Shown: positions 1 to 6,285 of the stretch, piece after piece | How the letters are laid out: each line of letters opens with the position of its first letter | Position numbering within the stretch: position 1 is the stretch's first letter | Assembly (NCBI GenBank): GCA_030446525.1 | Contig: JAUJNC010000159.1 | Coordinates: forward strand, 1-9,245 | Length of the DNA stretch: 9,245 nucleotides | DNA from: Armatimonadaceae bacterium | Lineage (GTDB): Bacteria > Armatimonadota > Armatimonadia > Armatimonadales > Armatimonadaceae | Direction of reading: 5' to 3' | Translations under genes and position numbers: made by a program | The notes under the pieces: generated by a model | The model's input: the letters and a program-made list of their open reading frames with translations, nothing else | Told to the model about the DNA's origin: nothing | Database searches by the model: none

Positions 1-96
1 ATCAGACACCAAATCCGAGGGTGAAAACTCATCCCAATCGGCGTGGTAGTGTCCCTCCGGCAGCCAACCGTCGTAATGTATCGACCCGAACCGCAA
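1..96 (-). other. Possible partial reading frame running off the window edge
   Basis: Read on the minus strand from about 96 to 1, one frame stays open and encodes a plausible stretch that includes HYDGWLPEGHYHADW. The other two frames look less protein-like. No convincing start codon or ribosome binding site is visible; a TTG at 96-94 is the nearest option. It could be the start of a gene outside the window or chance coding. I do not recognise the product. Confidence 0.2.
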
Positions 97-98
97 CG

Positions 99-190
99 TT
101 ATTGCCCATCCCCATCGCCGCGTCCCATCCGGTACTTGATGTCGTAGTTGATGATGAAGTCGAGTTCCTCGTCCGTGAAGCCGCTCGTGC
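99..190 (-). pseudogene. Remnant of the C-terminus of a DNA methyltransferase / Eco57I-type restriction enzyme
   Basis: Directly downstream of hicB, the minus strand encodes GFTDEELDFIINYDIKYRMG, followed shortly by a TAA stop at 101-99. This resembles the extreme C-terminus of Eco57I-type and related N6-adenine DNA methyltransferase/restriction proteins, where an (E)LD(F/Y)IINYDIKYRMG ending is familiar to me; that is recall, not a search. Nothing upstream in this frame continues the protein, because hicB occupies that space and its own stop overlaps the frame. The simplest reading is that most of a restriction or modification gene was deleted or replaced, leaving about 30 codons. The fragment cannot be functional alone. 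Chance resemblance or another family is possible. Confidence 0.4.
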
Positions 191-196
191 CGCGGA

Positions 197-412
197 TTAC
201 GCGGCAACGGCAACGCGCCCCGTGGTATGACGCATCTCAGGAATGGGTTCCCCGCGCTCGCGCAGGACTTCAAGGTACAGCTCGATAGCCTCTTTTATGT
301 TACGCTGCACCTCCTCGAAGGTGTCCCCGATGCTGACGCAGCCGGGCAGGTCGGGAACGATTGCGCCCCAGTTGGTTTCTCCCCGCTCGTAAATCACCGC
401 GTATTCTTTCAT
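197..412 (-). CDS. hicB: HicB-family antitoxin, short form
   Basis: This 71-residue protein is the expected antitoxin partner of the adjacent HicA. HicB proteins bind and block the HicA RNase, and longer members also repress their own promoter. The N-terminus shows the family's partial RNase H-like fold: alternating strands (KEYAVIYERGETNWGAIVPD), the LPGCVSIGDTFEEV motif at residues 22-36, and a following helix (NIKEAIELYLEVLRERG). It ends in the RVAVAA type of tail often seen in short HicB proteins. No C-terminal helix-turn-helix or ribbon-helix-helix DNA-binding domain is present, so autoregulation would need another factor. The ATG overlaps the hicA stop by 4 nt (ATGA at 412-409), so translation is probably coupled. 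The family call is strong; activity is inferred. Confidence 0.88.
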   Translation of the reverse strand: MKEYAVIYERGETNWGAIVPDLPGCVSIGDTFEEVQRNIKEAIELYLEVLRERGEPIPEMRHTTGRVAVAA

Positions 413-603
413 GATTTCTCCTGTATCTGGGCCTGCTTCAAAATCGCGCCCAGAGTTCCCGGCGGAATGTCGTCCCCGGGTTTTCCCGGAACCACAACGA
501 TGCCCGGCTTGGTAGGGTGCTGAAATATCCGGTGGCTGCCCCGTTGACGGACCTGCTGCCAGCCCTCGTCCTGCAGGCGCTTGAGTACGTCACGCACCTT
601 CAT
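409..603 (-). CDS. hicA: HicA-family mRNA interferase toxin (YcfA-like)
   Basis: This 64-residue protein is a HicA toxin, a small double-stranded-RNA-binding-like fold that cleaves mRNA and halts translation until neutralised by HicB. The sequence shows the family layout: N-terminal helix (VRDVLKRLQDEGW), then RQRGSHRIFQHP at residues 20-30 with the catalytic histidine at about His24, then a strand with VVVPGKPGDDIPPGTLGAILKQA. The length is within the usual 60-80 residue range and no key residue is missing. Toxin precedes antitoxin, the normal hicAB order. Its start overlaps the upstream gene's stop (ATGA at 603-600) and its stop overlaps the hicB start. Expression therefore depends on the longer minus-strand operon, or on a promoter not recognised here. 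Confidence 0.9.
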   Translation of the reverse strand: MKVRDVLKRLQDEGWQQVRQRGSHRIFQHPTKPGIVVVPGKPGDDIPPGTLGAILKQAQIQEKS

Positions 604-911
604 TCATTGTCGCCGCCGCGCCCCAGGTTCAGCATGGTTTGGGGCGTGAACAGGCCGGAGTTCGGGTCGACCTGCGGCGCGGCGTTCTGGGATGGGTTCG
701 GGGACCAGCGGCGGTGCATGTAGGTCCATGCCTCCGACGGCAGCAGGCGACGTTTGCCTTGTTTGTCACGGACATAGAAGGACTCGTGCTTGCCCTCGGC
801 GAGAAACACGCCCTGGTTGTACACGTGCACCACGGTTCCAACATCTCCCGCCATCAGCCCGTTCTCGGGAAGGTCGCTCGTCAGCACAACCCGGTCATGT
901 TCGGCGATCAT
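600..911 (-). CDS. Small protein with DUF4926-like N-terminus and unrecognised C-terminal tail
   Basis: This protein has 103 residues. Residues 4-31 (EHDRVVLTSDLPENG, then LMAGDVGTVVHVY) closely resemble the start of DUF4926 proteins, a small beta-rich family of unknown function found beside toxin-antitoxin-like genes in Cyanobacteria and Chloroflexota. After residue 31 the expected DUF4926 continuation (a YEVEF-type strand) is absent. It is replaced by a basic, aromatic segment (FYVRDKQGKRRLLPSEAWTY) and a proline/asparagine-rich tail. Third-position G/C use stays strong across the junction, so a recent frameshift is not obvious. Both ends overlap neighbours by ATGA (911-908 and 603-600), placing it inside the operon between the DUF2283 gene and hicA. 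The function is unknown; a regulatory or antitoxin-like role would be speculation. Confidence 0.7.
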   Translation of the reverse strand: MIAEHDRVVLTSDLPENGLMAGDVGTVVHVYNQGVFLAEGKHESFYVRDKQGKRRLLPSEAWTYMHRRWSPNPSQNAAPQVDPNSGLFTPQTMLNLGRGGDNE

Positions 912-1150
912 CGCTGGCTCGCATGAAGGACGGTCAGGCCGATCACGCTCTCCCCCTCGTAGCGGACAACAATGTCGTCGTCGGTTAGCTCGCTGTCGGT
1001 GGCGACGCTAGGCTTTTTAAAATTAATGTAGAGCGTGTCGGCCTCACTGTCGTAGGTGAGCCAGGCGGTTCTTTCAGGGGACCTTTTGAGCGCAGGGATC
1101 ACGTCAAGGTACTCCCGAATCTGGGTGGAAAGATCGGCAGCTACGGCCAT
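908..1150 (-). CDS. DUF2283 domain protein, candidate antitoxin
   Basis: This 80-residue protein carries a DUF2283 domain at about residues 28-79. The features are WLTYDSEADTLYINF at 30-44 (the YDxEADxLYI hallmark), then an acidic linker, DDIVVRYEG at 58-66, and VIGLTVLHAS at 69-78. A leading segment of about 27 residues containing a helix precedes the domain. DUF2283 proteins often lie directly next to small putative RNases and are suspected antitoxins, but the family remains of unknown function. Here the start lies 10 nt inside the end of the upstream toxin-like gene, and the stop overlaps the next start (ATGA at 911-908). Gene order and coupling fit an antitoxin role for the preceding gene; this is inference. 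Confidence 0.8.
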   Translation of the reverse strand: MAVAADLSTQIREYLDVIPALKRSPERTAWLTYDSEADTLYINFKKPSVATDSELTDDDIVVRYEGESVIGLTVLHASQR

Positions 1151-1455
1151 AGTTGCTTCCTCCTGTCAAGCGATGCAATGCGCCTCGTAAGAAACGCGGT
1201 GATGATAAAACCGTCGTGTGGTTCCGCTTCCACAAGTTCCCGATACACGACGACCATGGCTTTGCCTGCTTCGACTTCGCGCACGGCCAGCAGTTCGCCC
1301 GCGCCGCCCTCCAAAATCCGCTCCGGTTCCGCGAGGGTGTCTAGAACCTGTTGTCGCCTGTCGGCAAGCTCACCATGTTCATCAATGATATGTGCCCATC
1401 GCTCGTCCGGCAAGCGAATGGGTACAGCGTTCTTGGAAAGAACAACCTCCATCAC
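1141..1455 (-). CDS. Putative RelE/barnase-like (PBECR2-like) toxin
   Basis: This first gene of the minus-strand operon encodes 104 residues, or 103 if ATG 1452 is used instead of GTG 1455. An AGAGG sequence upstream fits either start. The layout matches the barnase–EndoU–colicin–RelE-like nuclease class: WAHIIDEHGEL at 20-30 with two histidines (about His22 and His27), a helix with a PERIL turn at 44-48, paired strands (ELLAVREV and KAMVVVYREL), and FIITAFLTRR at 83-92 with Thr86 and basic residues. The protein ends in RRKQLWP. I recall similar proteins paired with DUF2283 in other genomes, but could not search. RNase activity is inferred from fold-level resemblance only. A substrate-binding or inactive member is possible. 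Confidence 0.6.
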   Translation of the reverse strand: MMEVVLSKNAVPIRLPDERWAHIIDEHGELADRRQQVLDTLAEPERILEGGAGELLAVREVEAGKAMVVVYRELVEAEPHDGFIITAFLTRRIASLDRRKQLWP

Positions 1456-1553
1456 TGGCCGCCCTCTTCATGCGTCATCGTTATTGCTACGCTTCATAGT
1501 AACACACCCTGCCCGAGGAGGAAAGAGCCACATGGATCGAGTAACAGGACACC
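1456..1553. promoter_or_regulatory. Divergent intergenic region with probable promoters
   Basis: These 98 bp separate the minus-strand small-gene operon from the plus-strand aldo/keto reductase row, so both must be promoted from here or from further upstream. The AT-richer patch at about 1478-1505 is the likely core. Minus-strand TACTAT (1501-1496) and plus-strand CATAGT (1495-1500) are possible -10 boxes, but neither has a good -35 partner at 16-18 nt. No clear operator palindrome was seen. Confidence 0.3.
1515..1524 (+). promoter_or_regulatory. Strong Shine-Dalgarno-like sequence far from the reductase start
   Basis: GAGGAGGAAA is an excellent ribosome binding sequence but lies about 30 nt before the reductase ATG at 1554. 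It is ideally spaced (about 8 nt) for an ATG at 1532 in a different frame, which has no coding support. A weaker AGGA at 1546-1549 sits 4 nt before ATG 1554. Ribosomes may load here and reach 1554 by short reading and re-initiation, or the match may be coincidental. Confidence 0.4.
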
Positions 1554-2564
1554 ATGAAGATAAAGCAACTGGGGCGAACCGGCCTGAAGGTGAGCGAGAT
1601 CTGCCTGGGGACGATGACGTTCGGGAACCAGGCGGACGAGTCCACGTCGTTCGCGATCATGGACGCGGCGGACAGGGCGGGCGTGAACTTCTTCGACACG
1701 GCCGACGTGTATCCGCTCGGGGGCGATCTCGGTATGGTCGGCAGGACCGAGGAGATCGTCGGGCGCTGGCTCAGGGAGCGCGGCGCGCGGGGGCGGGTCG
1801 TGCTGGCGACCAAGTGCCGCGGCCGGATGGGGCCCGGCCCCAACGACGAGGGCCTGAGCCGCAAGCACATCCTCCAGGCCTGCGACGAGAGCTTGCGCCG
1901 CCTGCAGACCGACTATATCGATCTGTACCAGACGCACGGGCCCGACCCGGCCACGCCGATCGACGAAACGCTCGGGGCGATGGACGATCTGGTGCGCGCC
2001 GGCAAGGTGCGCTACATCGGCTGCTCGAACTACCCGGCGTGGCAGCTCGCCGAGGCGCTCTGGGCCAGCGACAAGCGCCACCTGGCCCGCTACGACTGCG
2101 CCCAGCCCCGCTACAACCTGCTGTTCCGCATGATCGAGGACGAGATCCTGCCGCTGTGCCGCGCCCAGGGCGTGGGCGTGATCGCCTATAATCCCCTAGC
2201 GGGCGGGGTGCTTACGGGGCGCTACGAGAGGACCGGGGACCTGCAGCCCGGCACGCGCTTTACGCTGAAAAACAGCGGGGAGCTGTACCGCAAGCGCTAC
2301 TGGAACGAAGCCGTGTTCGATGCCGTGGAGGGATTGAAGCGCTTCCTGGCGCCCAAGGGCAAGAGCCTGACGCACGTCGCCCTCGCCTGGGTTTTGGCGC
2401 AGCCCGGCATCACCAGCGCGATCCTGGGCGCGAGCCGCCCCGAGCAGCTGCAGGACAGCCTGCAGGGTGTGGAGCTTGCCCTGGAAGACGAGGAGCGGGC
2501 CGCGTGCGACGAGGTCTGGTATGATCTGCCGCGGGAGCGGGACCCGCAGGTCGCCCGGCGATGA
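1554..2564 (+). CDS. Aldo/keto reductase, NADPH-dependent oxidoreductase
   Basis: This 336-residue cytosolic (beta/alpha)8-barrel oxidoreductase reduces carbonyl substrates using NADPH. The full-length pattern is present: KIKQLGRTGLKVSEICLGTM at 2-21, then GVNFFDTADVY at 43-53 with catalytic Asp48 and Tyr53. Lys87 lies in VVLATK, and His128 in DLYQTHGPDP. IGCSNYPAWQL follows at 155-165, AYNPLAGGVLTGRY at 211-224, and the cofactor-phosphate motif LGASRPEQL at 291-299. All four catalytic residues are intact and the length is normal for bacterial AKRs. The sequence alone does not give the substrate. The start at 1554 matches the canonical KxxxLGxTGLxVS N-terminus. Its stop overlaps the nudC start by ATGA (2561-2564), so the two are probably coupled in one operon. 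Confidence 0.93.
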   Translation: MKIKQLGRTGLKVSEICLGTMTFGNQADESTSFAIMDAADRAGVNFFDTADVYPLGGDLGMVGRTEEIVGRWLRERGARGRVVLATKCRGRMGPGPNDEGLSRKHILQACDESLRRLQTDYIDLYQTHGPDPATPIDETLGAMDDLVRAGKVRYIGCSNYPAWQLAEALWASDKRHLARYDCAQPRYNLLFRMIEDEILPLCRAQGVGVIAYNPLAGGVLTGRYERTGDLQPGTRFTLKNSGELYRKRYWNEAVFDAVEGLKRFLAPKGKSLTHVALAWVLAQPGITSAILGASRPEQLQDSLQGVELALEDEERAACDEVWYDLPRERDPQVARR

Positions 2565-3370
2565 GCGACCGGTCCTTTCTGCGCGCCTATCCGCCGAGCA
2601 GGCCCGCCCCCGGCGCGGCGATCTGGCTGCCCTTCCGGGGCGGCGAGGTGCTGGTGCGGGAAGGGGAAAGCGGGATCGCGCTCCTGGAAGGCGAGGCGCT
2701 CCTGGACGCCCTGGAAGCGGACGCCCCCCTGTACCTGGGGGACCTGGGGGATGTGCCCTGCCTGGCCTGCGAGGTGAGCGGGGAGGCCGCCCTGCCCTCC
2801 GGCTGGCGGGCGCTCGGGCTGCGGTCGCTCTTCGGCCAGCTGGACGATGCCGCCTACGGCCTGGCCGGCTACGCGGCGCAGCTCCTGCACTGGCAGCGCA
2901 CGAGCCGCTATTGCACGGTTTGCGGCCAGCCCACCGAGCCGGCGGCGGGGGACTGGGGGCGGCGCTGCGCCGCCTGCGGCCACACCAGCTATCCCGCCGT
3001 CAGTCCGGCCATCCTGGCCCTCGTCCACGACGGCGACCGGGTGCTGCTCGCCCACAAGCCCGGGTGGGGCAAGCGGTACAGTATCCTGGCGGGGTTCGTC
3101 GAGCCGGGCGAGTCGCTCGAGGGGTGCGTCCATCGCGAAGTGCAGGAGGAGGTGGGCGTCGCGGTGACCGACCTGCACTACGTCGGCAGCCAGCCCTGGC
3201 CCTTCCCCAGCCAGATCATGATCGGCTACACGGCGCGCTACGCCGGCGGGGAGACACGTATTGACGACAAGGAGCTGGACGACGCCGCGTGGTTCCGCTT
3301 CGACGCGCTGCCGGAGCTGCCGCCATCCCTGAGCCTGTCGCGCCAGATCATAGACGCCTGGGTCGCTTAA
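2561..3370 (+). CDS. nudC: NADH pyrophosphatase, NudC-type Nudix hydrolase
   Basis: This 269-residue enzyme hydrolyses NAD(H) to NMN(H) and AMP; characterised NudC enzymes also remove NAD caps from RNA. All signatures are visible. An N-terminal domain precedes a four-cysteine zinc ribbon (Cys118, Cys121, Cys136, Cys139; YCTVCG and RCAACGH). A complete Nudix box follows (GX5EX7REVXEEXGV at 178-200), with metal-binding glutamates Glu193, Glu196 and Glu197. The NudC-specific SQPWPFPS motif at 210-217 distinguishes it from other Nudix proteins. The length fits the family. Its ATG overlaps the end of the reductase gene (ATGA), so both are likely co-translated. The pairing suggests a nicotinamide-cofactor theme, but that link is inference. 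The next gene starts about 44 nt downstream. Confidence 0.95.
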   Translation: MSDRSFLRAYPPSRPAPGAAIWLPFRGGEVLVREGESGIALLEGEALLDALEADAPLYLGDLGDVPCLACEVSGEAALPSGWRALGLRSLFGQLDDAAYGLAGYAAQLLHWQRTSRYCTVCGQPTEPAAGDWGRRCAACGHTSYPAVSPAILALVHDGDRVLLAHKPGWGKRYSILAGFVEPGESLEGCVHREVQEEVGVAVTDLHYVGSQPWPFPSQIMIGYTARYAGGETRIDDKELDDAAWFRFDALPELPPSLSLSRQIIDAWVA

Positions 3371-3414
3371 CGTAGAAGCTGAAGAGTACCATGCTCGCAT
3401 CGGGAGAAACCGCC

Positions 3415-6285
3415 GTGTCACCGCCGACCGGGACCGTCACGTTCCTGTTCACCGACATCGAGGGCAGCACAAGACTCTGGGAGCAGCACCCGGAGGCGAT
3501 GCGGCGCGCCCTCGCGTGGCACGACGACCTGCTCCGCCGGGCCGTCGAGGAAGGGGGCGGCTATGTCTTCAAGACGGTCGGCGATTCGGTCTGCGCCGGC
3601 TTCGCCGCGGCGCCCCCCGCGGTCGCCGCGGCCCTGTGCGCGCAGCAGGCGCTGCACCGGCAGGATTGGGACGGGATCGGCGCGCTGCGGGTGCGGATGG
3701 CCCTGCACACGGGCGAGGCGGAGGCGCGCCGGCTGCCCTCCGGGTGGGACTACTTCGGCTCCACCCTCAGCCGCGTCGCGCGCCTGCTGGACGCCGGGCA
3801 CGGCGGGCAGACGCTGCTGTCCCAGGCGGCCTGCAACCGGGTCCGGCACGACCTGCCGCGGCTCGCGGAGCTGCGGGATCTGGGCGCCCACGGCTTGAAG
3901 GACCTCGCGCAGCCGGAGCACGTGTACCAGCTGCTCCACCCCACCCTGCCCGCGGACTTCCCGCCCGTCCGTTCCCTGGAGGCGCAGCCCAACAACCTGC
4001 CGCTGCAGCTGACCAGCTTTATCGGCAGGGAGGCGGAGATGCACGAGGCGAGGCGGCTGCTTCAGCGCACGCGCCTGCTGACGCTGACCGGCCCCGGCGG
4101 CTGCGGCAAGACGCGCCTGGCCCTCCAGGTGGCGGCGGATTACGTGGGACGGTACGGGGACGGGGTGTGGCTGGTGGAGCTGGCCGCGCGCTCGGATCCG
4201 AAGGTCGTCCCGCAGGCCGTCGCCCAGTCGCTGCACGTGCGCGAGGAGCTGGGCCGCCCGCTGCCCCTGACGCTCGCGGACTACCTGAGGCCCAAGGAGC
4301 TGCTGCTCGTCCTGGACAACTGTGAGCACCTGATCGAGGCATGCGCCCATCTGGCCACCCACCTGCTGAGCGCCTGTCCCCGCGTGCGGATACTGGCGAC
4401 CAGCCGCGAAGCCCTGGGGGTTGCCGGGGAGACGACGTGGCCCGTGCCCTCCCTGTCGCTGCCCGACCTCGATCGCCTGCCGCCCACGGACAGGCTGACC
4501 GAGTACGAGGCCCTGCGGCTGTTCATCGAGCGGGCGACCTCGGCGGTGCCGGCGTTCACGGTCAACGACCGGAACGTCGCGGCGCTCGCGCAGGTGTGCC
4601 GCCGGCTGGACGGCATCCCGCTGGCGATCGAGCTGGCGGCGGCGCGCGTGAAGGTGCTCTCCCTGGAGCAGATCGCGCAGCGTCTGGACGACCGCTTCCG
4701 CCTGCTGACGGGGGGCAGCCGCACGGCGCTGCCGCGCCAGCAGACCCTGCGAGCGCTGATCGACTGGAGCTGGGACCTGCTTTCGGAGCAGGAGCGGACG
4801 CTGCTGCGCCGCCTCGCCGTCGTCGCGGGCGGATGGACGCTCGCCGCCGCCGAGGCGGTGTGCGCGGGCCCGGACATCGACCAGGCGGAGGTCCTGGATC
4901 TGCTGTCGCGCCTCGTGGACAAGTCGCTGGTCCTCGCCGGACTGGTGTGGGAGGGACAGGCGCCCGACGGGCTCCCGGAGGCGCGGTACCGGCTTCTGGA
5001 GACGATCCGGCAGTACAGCGCCGAGAAGCTGTTGGCGTCCGGGGAAGCGGCGGCGCTGCGCGCGCGGCACCGGGACTGGTACCTGCATCTGGCGGAGGCG
5101 GCGGAACCGGAGCTGCGGGGGCCACGACAGGCGGCCTGGTTCGACCGGCTGGAGATCGAGCACGACAACCTGCGCGCGGCGCTGGAGTGGTCCCGGGCAG
5201 AGGAGGGCGGGGCGGAGACGGGCCTCCGGCTGGCGGGGGTGTTGTCCCGGCTCTGGTACGTGCGGGGGCATCTGGGGGAAGGGCGCGACTGGCTCCACGC
5301 GCTGCTCGCCCAGAGCCCCCAGTCGTCGCCGGCGGTGCGGGCCAAGGCGCTGCATGCGGCGGGCAGCCTGGCGCGGGACCAGGGCGACTACGCGCGGGCG
5401 GCGGCGCTTTATGAGGAGGCGATGGCCCTGCGGCGGGCCTTGGGAGACCGGCAGGGCGCGGCGACCTCGCTGCAGCAGCGGGGGGCGGTGGCCTTCGATC
5501 AGGGGGACTACGAGCAGGCGCAGGCGCTGCTGGCGCAGAGCCTGCGCGTGTTCCGCGACATGGGCTACAAGCGGGGCATGGCGATCTCGCTCAACTACCA
5601 GGGGACCGTCGCGCTCTACCAGGCCGACTACGGGCCGGCGACGGCGCTGCTGGCGGAAAGCCTGGCGCTGTCGCGGGAGGTGGGGGAGAAGTGGGGCGCG
5701 GCCCTGTCGCTGAACAACCTGGGGCACGTCGCGCTCTCGCAGGGCGACTACCGGCGCGCGGCGGTGCTCTTCCGGGAGAGCCAGGCTTTGTACCGGGAGA
5801 CCGGGGACAAGCGCGGCATCGCCCTGTCGTTGGGCAGCCTGGGCGAGGCGGCGCAGTGCGAGGGGGACCACGCGCAGGCCTTAGCCCTGTACAAAGAGAG
5901 CCTGGCTTTATACCGCGGCGTCGGTGACAAGCGCGGCATCGCGACCTGCCTCGAAGGGTTGGCGGCGGTCTCCCAGGCAGGCGGACTGCCGGACAGGGCT
6001 GCGCGGCTGTTCGGGGCGGCCGAGACGCTGCGCGAGGCCATCGGCTCCCCCCTCCCGCCCGCCGTCTGCACTGATTATGACCGCGACGTCGCCTCGGCGC
6101 GCGCCGCCCTGGAGGCGGAGGCCTTTGCCCGCGCGTGGGCCGAGGGGCGGGCGATGGCTCTCGAACAGGCCGTCGAATATGCCCTGGCGCAGGCCGCCGG
6201 CGAGATGTATCAGCCCCTTGAGGTAGGCTTTGGGAAAGGAGGTGCCAACCATGAGCGACAACCGGGTGGTCCAAGCCGTTCATAG
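3415..6285 (+). CDS. Class III nucleotide cyclase–STAND ATPase–TPR regulator
   Basis: This is a large cytosolic multidomain signalling protein of 956 residues from GTG 3415. That start is preferred to ATG 3391 because GGAGA sits 7 nt upstream and the N-terminus then aligns with the paralogue at 8972 (SPPTGTVTFLF versus SLTSGTVTFLF). Residues about 5-180 form a class III adenylate/guanylate cyclase domain. FTDIEGST holds metal-binding Asp14, and VFKTVGDS holds substrate Lys53 and metal-binding Asp57. At the transition-state site (GSTLSRVAR) the usual Asn is Ser119, while Arg123 is kept. An NB-ARC/STAND ATPase follows: Walker A GPGGCGKT at 226-233, Walker B LLLVLDN with Asp301, ATSRE, and GIPLAIELAAAR at about 400-411. 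The C-terminal part carries five 40-residue TPRs plus a degenerate sixth. The likely role is a ligand- or protein-triggered switch; the ligand is unknown. Its last 35 nt overlap the next gene. Confidence 0.9.
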   Translation: MSPPTGTVTFLFTDIEGSTRLWEQHPEAMRRALAWHDDLLRRAVEEGGGYVFKTVGDSVCAGFAAAPPAVAAALCAQQALHRQDWDGIGALRVRMALHTGEAEARRLPSGWDYFGSTLSRVARLLDAGHGGQTLLSQAACNRVRHDLPRLAELRDLGAHGLKDLAQPEHVYQLLHPTLPADFPPVRSLEAQPNNLPLQLTSFIGREAEMHEARRLLQRTRLLTLTGPGGCGKTRLALQVAADYVGRYGDGVWLVELAARSDPKVVPQAVAQSLHVREELGRPLPLTLADYLRPKELLLVLDNCEHLIEACAHLATHLLSACPRVRILATSREALGVAGETTWPVPSLSLPDLDRLPPTDRLTEYEALRLFIERATSAVPAFTVNDRNVAALAQVCRRLDGIPLAIELAAARVKVLSLEQIAQRLDDRFRLLTGGSRTALPRQQTLRALIDWSWDLLSEQERTLLRRLAVVAGGWTLAAAEAVCAGPDIDQAEVLDLLSRLVDKSLVLAGLVWEGQAPDGLPEARYRLLETIRQYSAEKLLASGEAAALRARHRDWYLHLAEAAEPELRGPRQAAWFDRLEIEHDNLRAALEWSRAEEGGAETGLRLAGVLSRLWYVRGHLGEGRDWLHALLAQSPQSSPAVRAKALHAAGSLARDQGDYARAAALYEEAMALRRALGDRQGAATSLQQRGAVAFDQGDYEQAQALLAQSLRVFRDMGYKRGMAISLNYQGTVALYQADYGPATALLAESLALSREVGEKWGAALSLNNLGHVALSQGDYRRAAVLFRESQALYRETGDKRGIALSLGSLGEAAQCEGDHAQALALYKESLALYRGVGDKRGIATCLEGLAAVSQAGGLPDRAARLFGAAETLREAIGSPLPPAVCTDYDRDVASARAALEAEAFARAWAEGRAMALEQAVEYALAQAAGEMYQPLEVGFGKGGANHERQPGGPSRS
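5341..5940 (+). repeat. Five tandem 120-bp units encoding TPR repeats
   Basis: Five consecutive units of exactly 40 codons (5341-5460, 5461-5580, 5581-5700, 5701-5820 and 5821-5940) encode helical hairpins of the TPR_12 type. Each has a GDY/GDH/ADY turn, a central AxxLxxxSLxLxR helix and an ending such as GDKRG(I/M). A decayed sixth unit runs to about 6060. The constant length with no indels suggests unit duplication. TPRs usually bind peptides or proteins, so this is the probable sensing surface. Confidence 0.85.
6235..6244 (+). promoter_or_regulatory. Near-perfect ribosome binding site setting the kinase start
   Basis: AAAGGAGGTG lies inside the 3' end of the cyclase gene, 6 nt before ATG 6251. 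It decides that start over a possible TTG at 6230. It should allow strong independent initiation of the kinase in addition to coupling. Confidence 0.8.

Noticed and set aside
1532..2191. Open frame from ATG 1532 behind the strong ribosome site
   Set aside because: Its product is arginine/glycine-rich with no family features and overlaps the reductase in another frame. The ribosome site itself is reported as a finding.
2297..3421. Antisense open frame over the reductase end and nudC
   Set aside because: No motifs; it covers two genes with complete catalytic signatures on the plus strand.
4341..5414. Plus-strand open frame in a second frame within the STAND domain
   Set aside because: It is an Ala/Gly/Arg/Pro-rich shadow of the real frame, which carries Walker and TPR motifs.
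3418..5871. Very long open frame (about 817 codons) antisense to the cyclase gene
   Set aside because: It lacks recognisable domains and is arginine/glutamine/proline-rich, as expected for the complement of a GC-rich gene with a repeated TPR section. The plus-strand protein is unmistakable.
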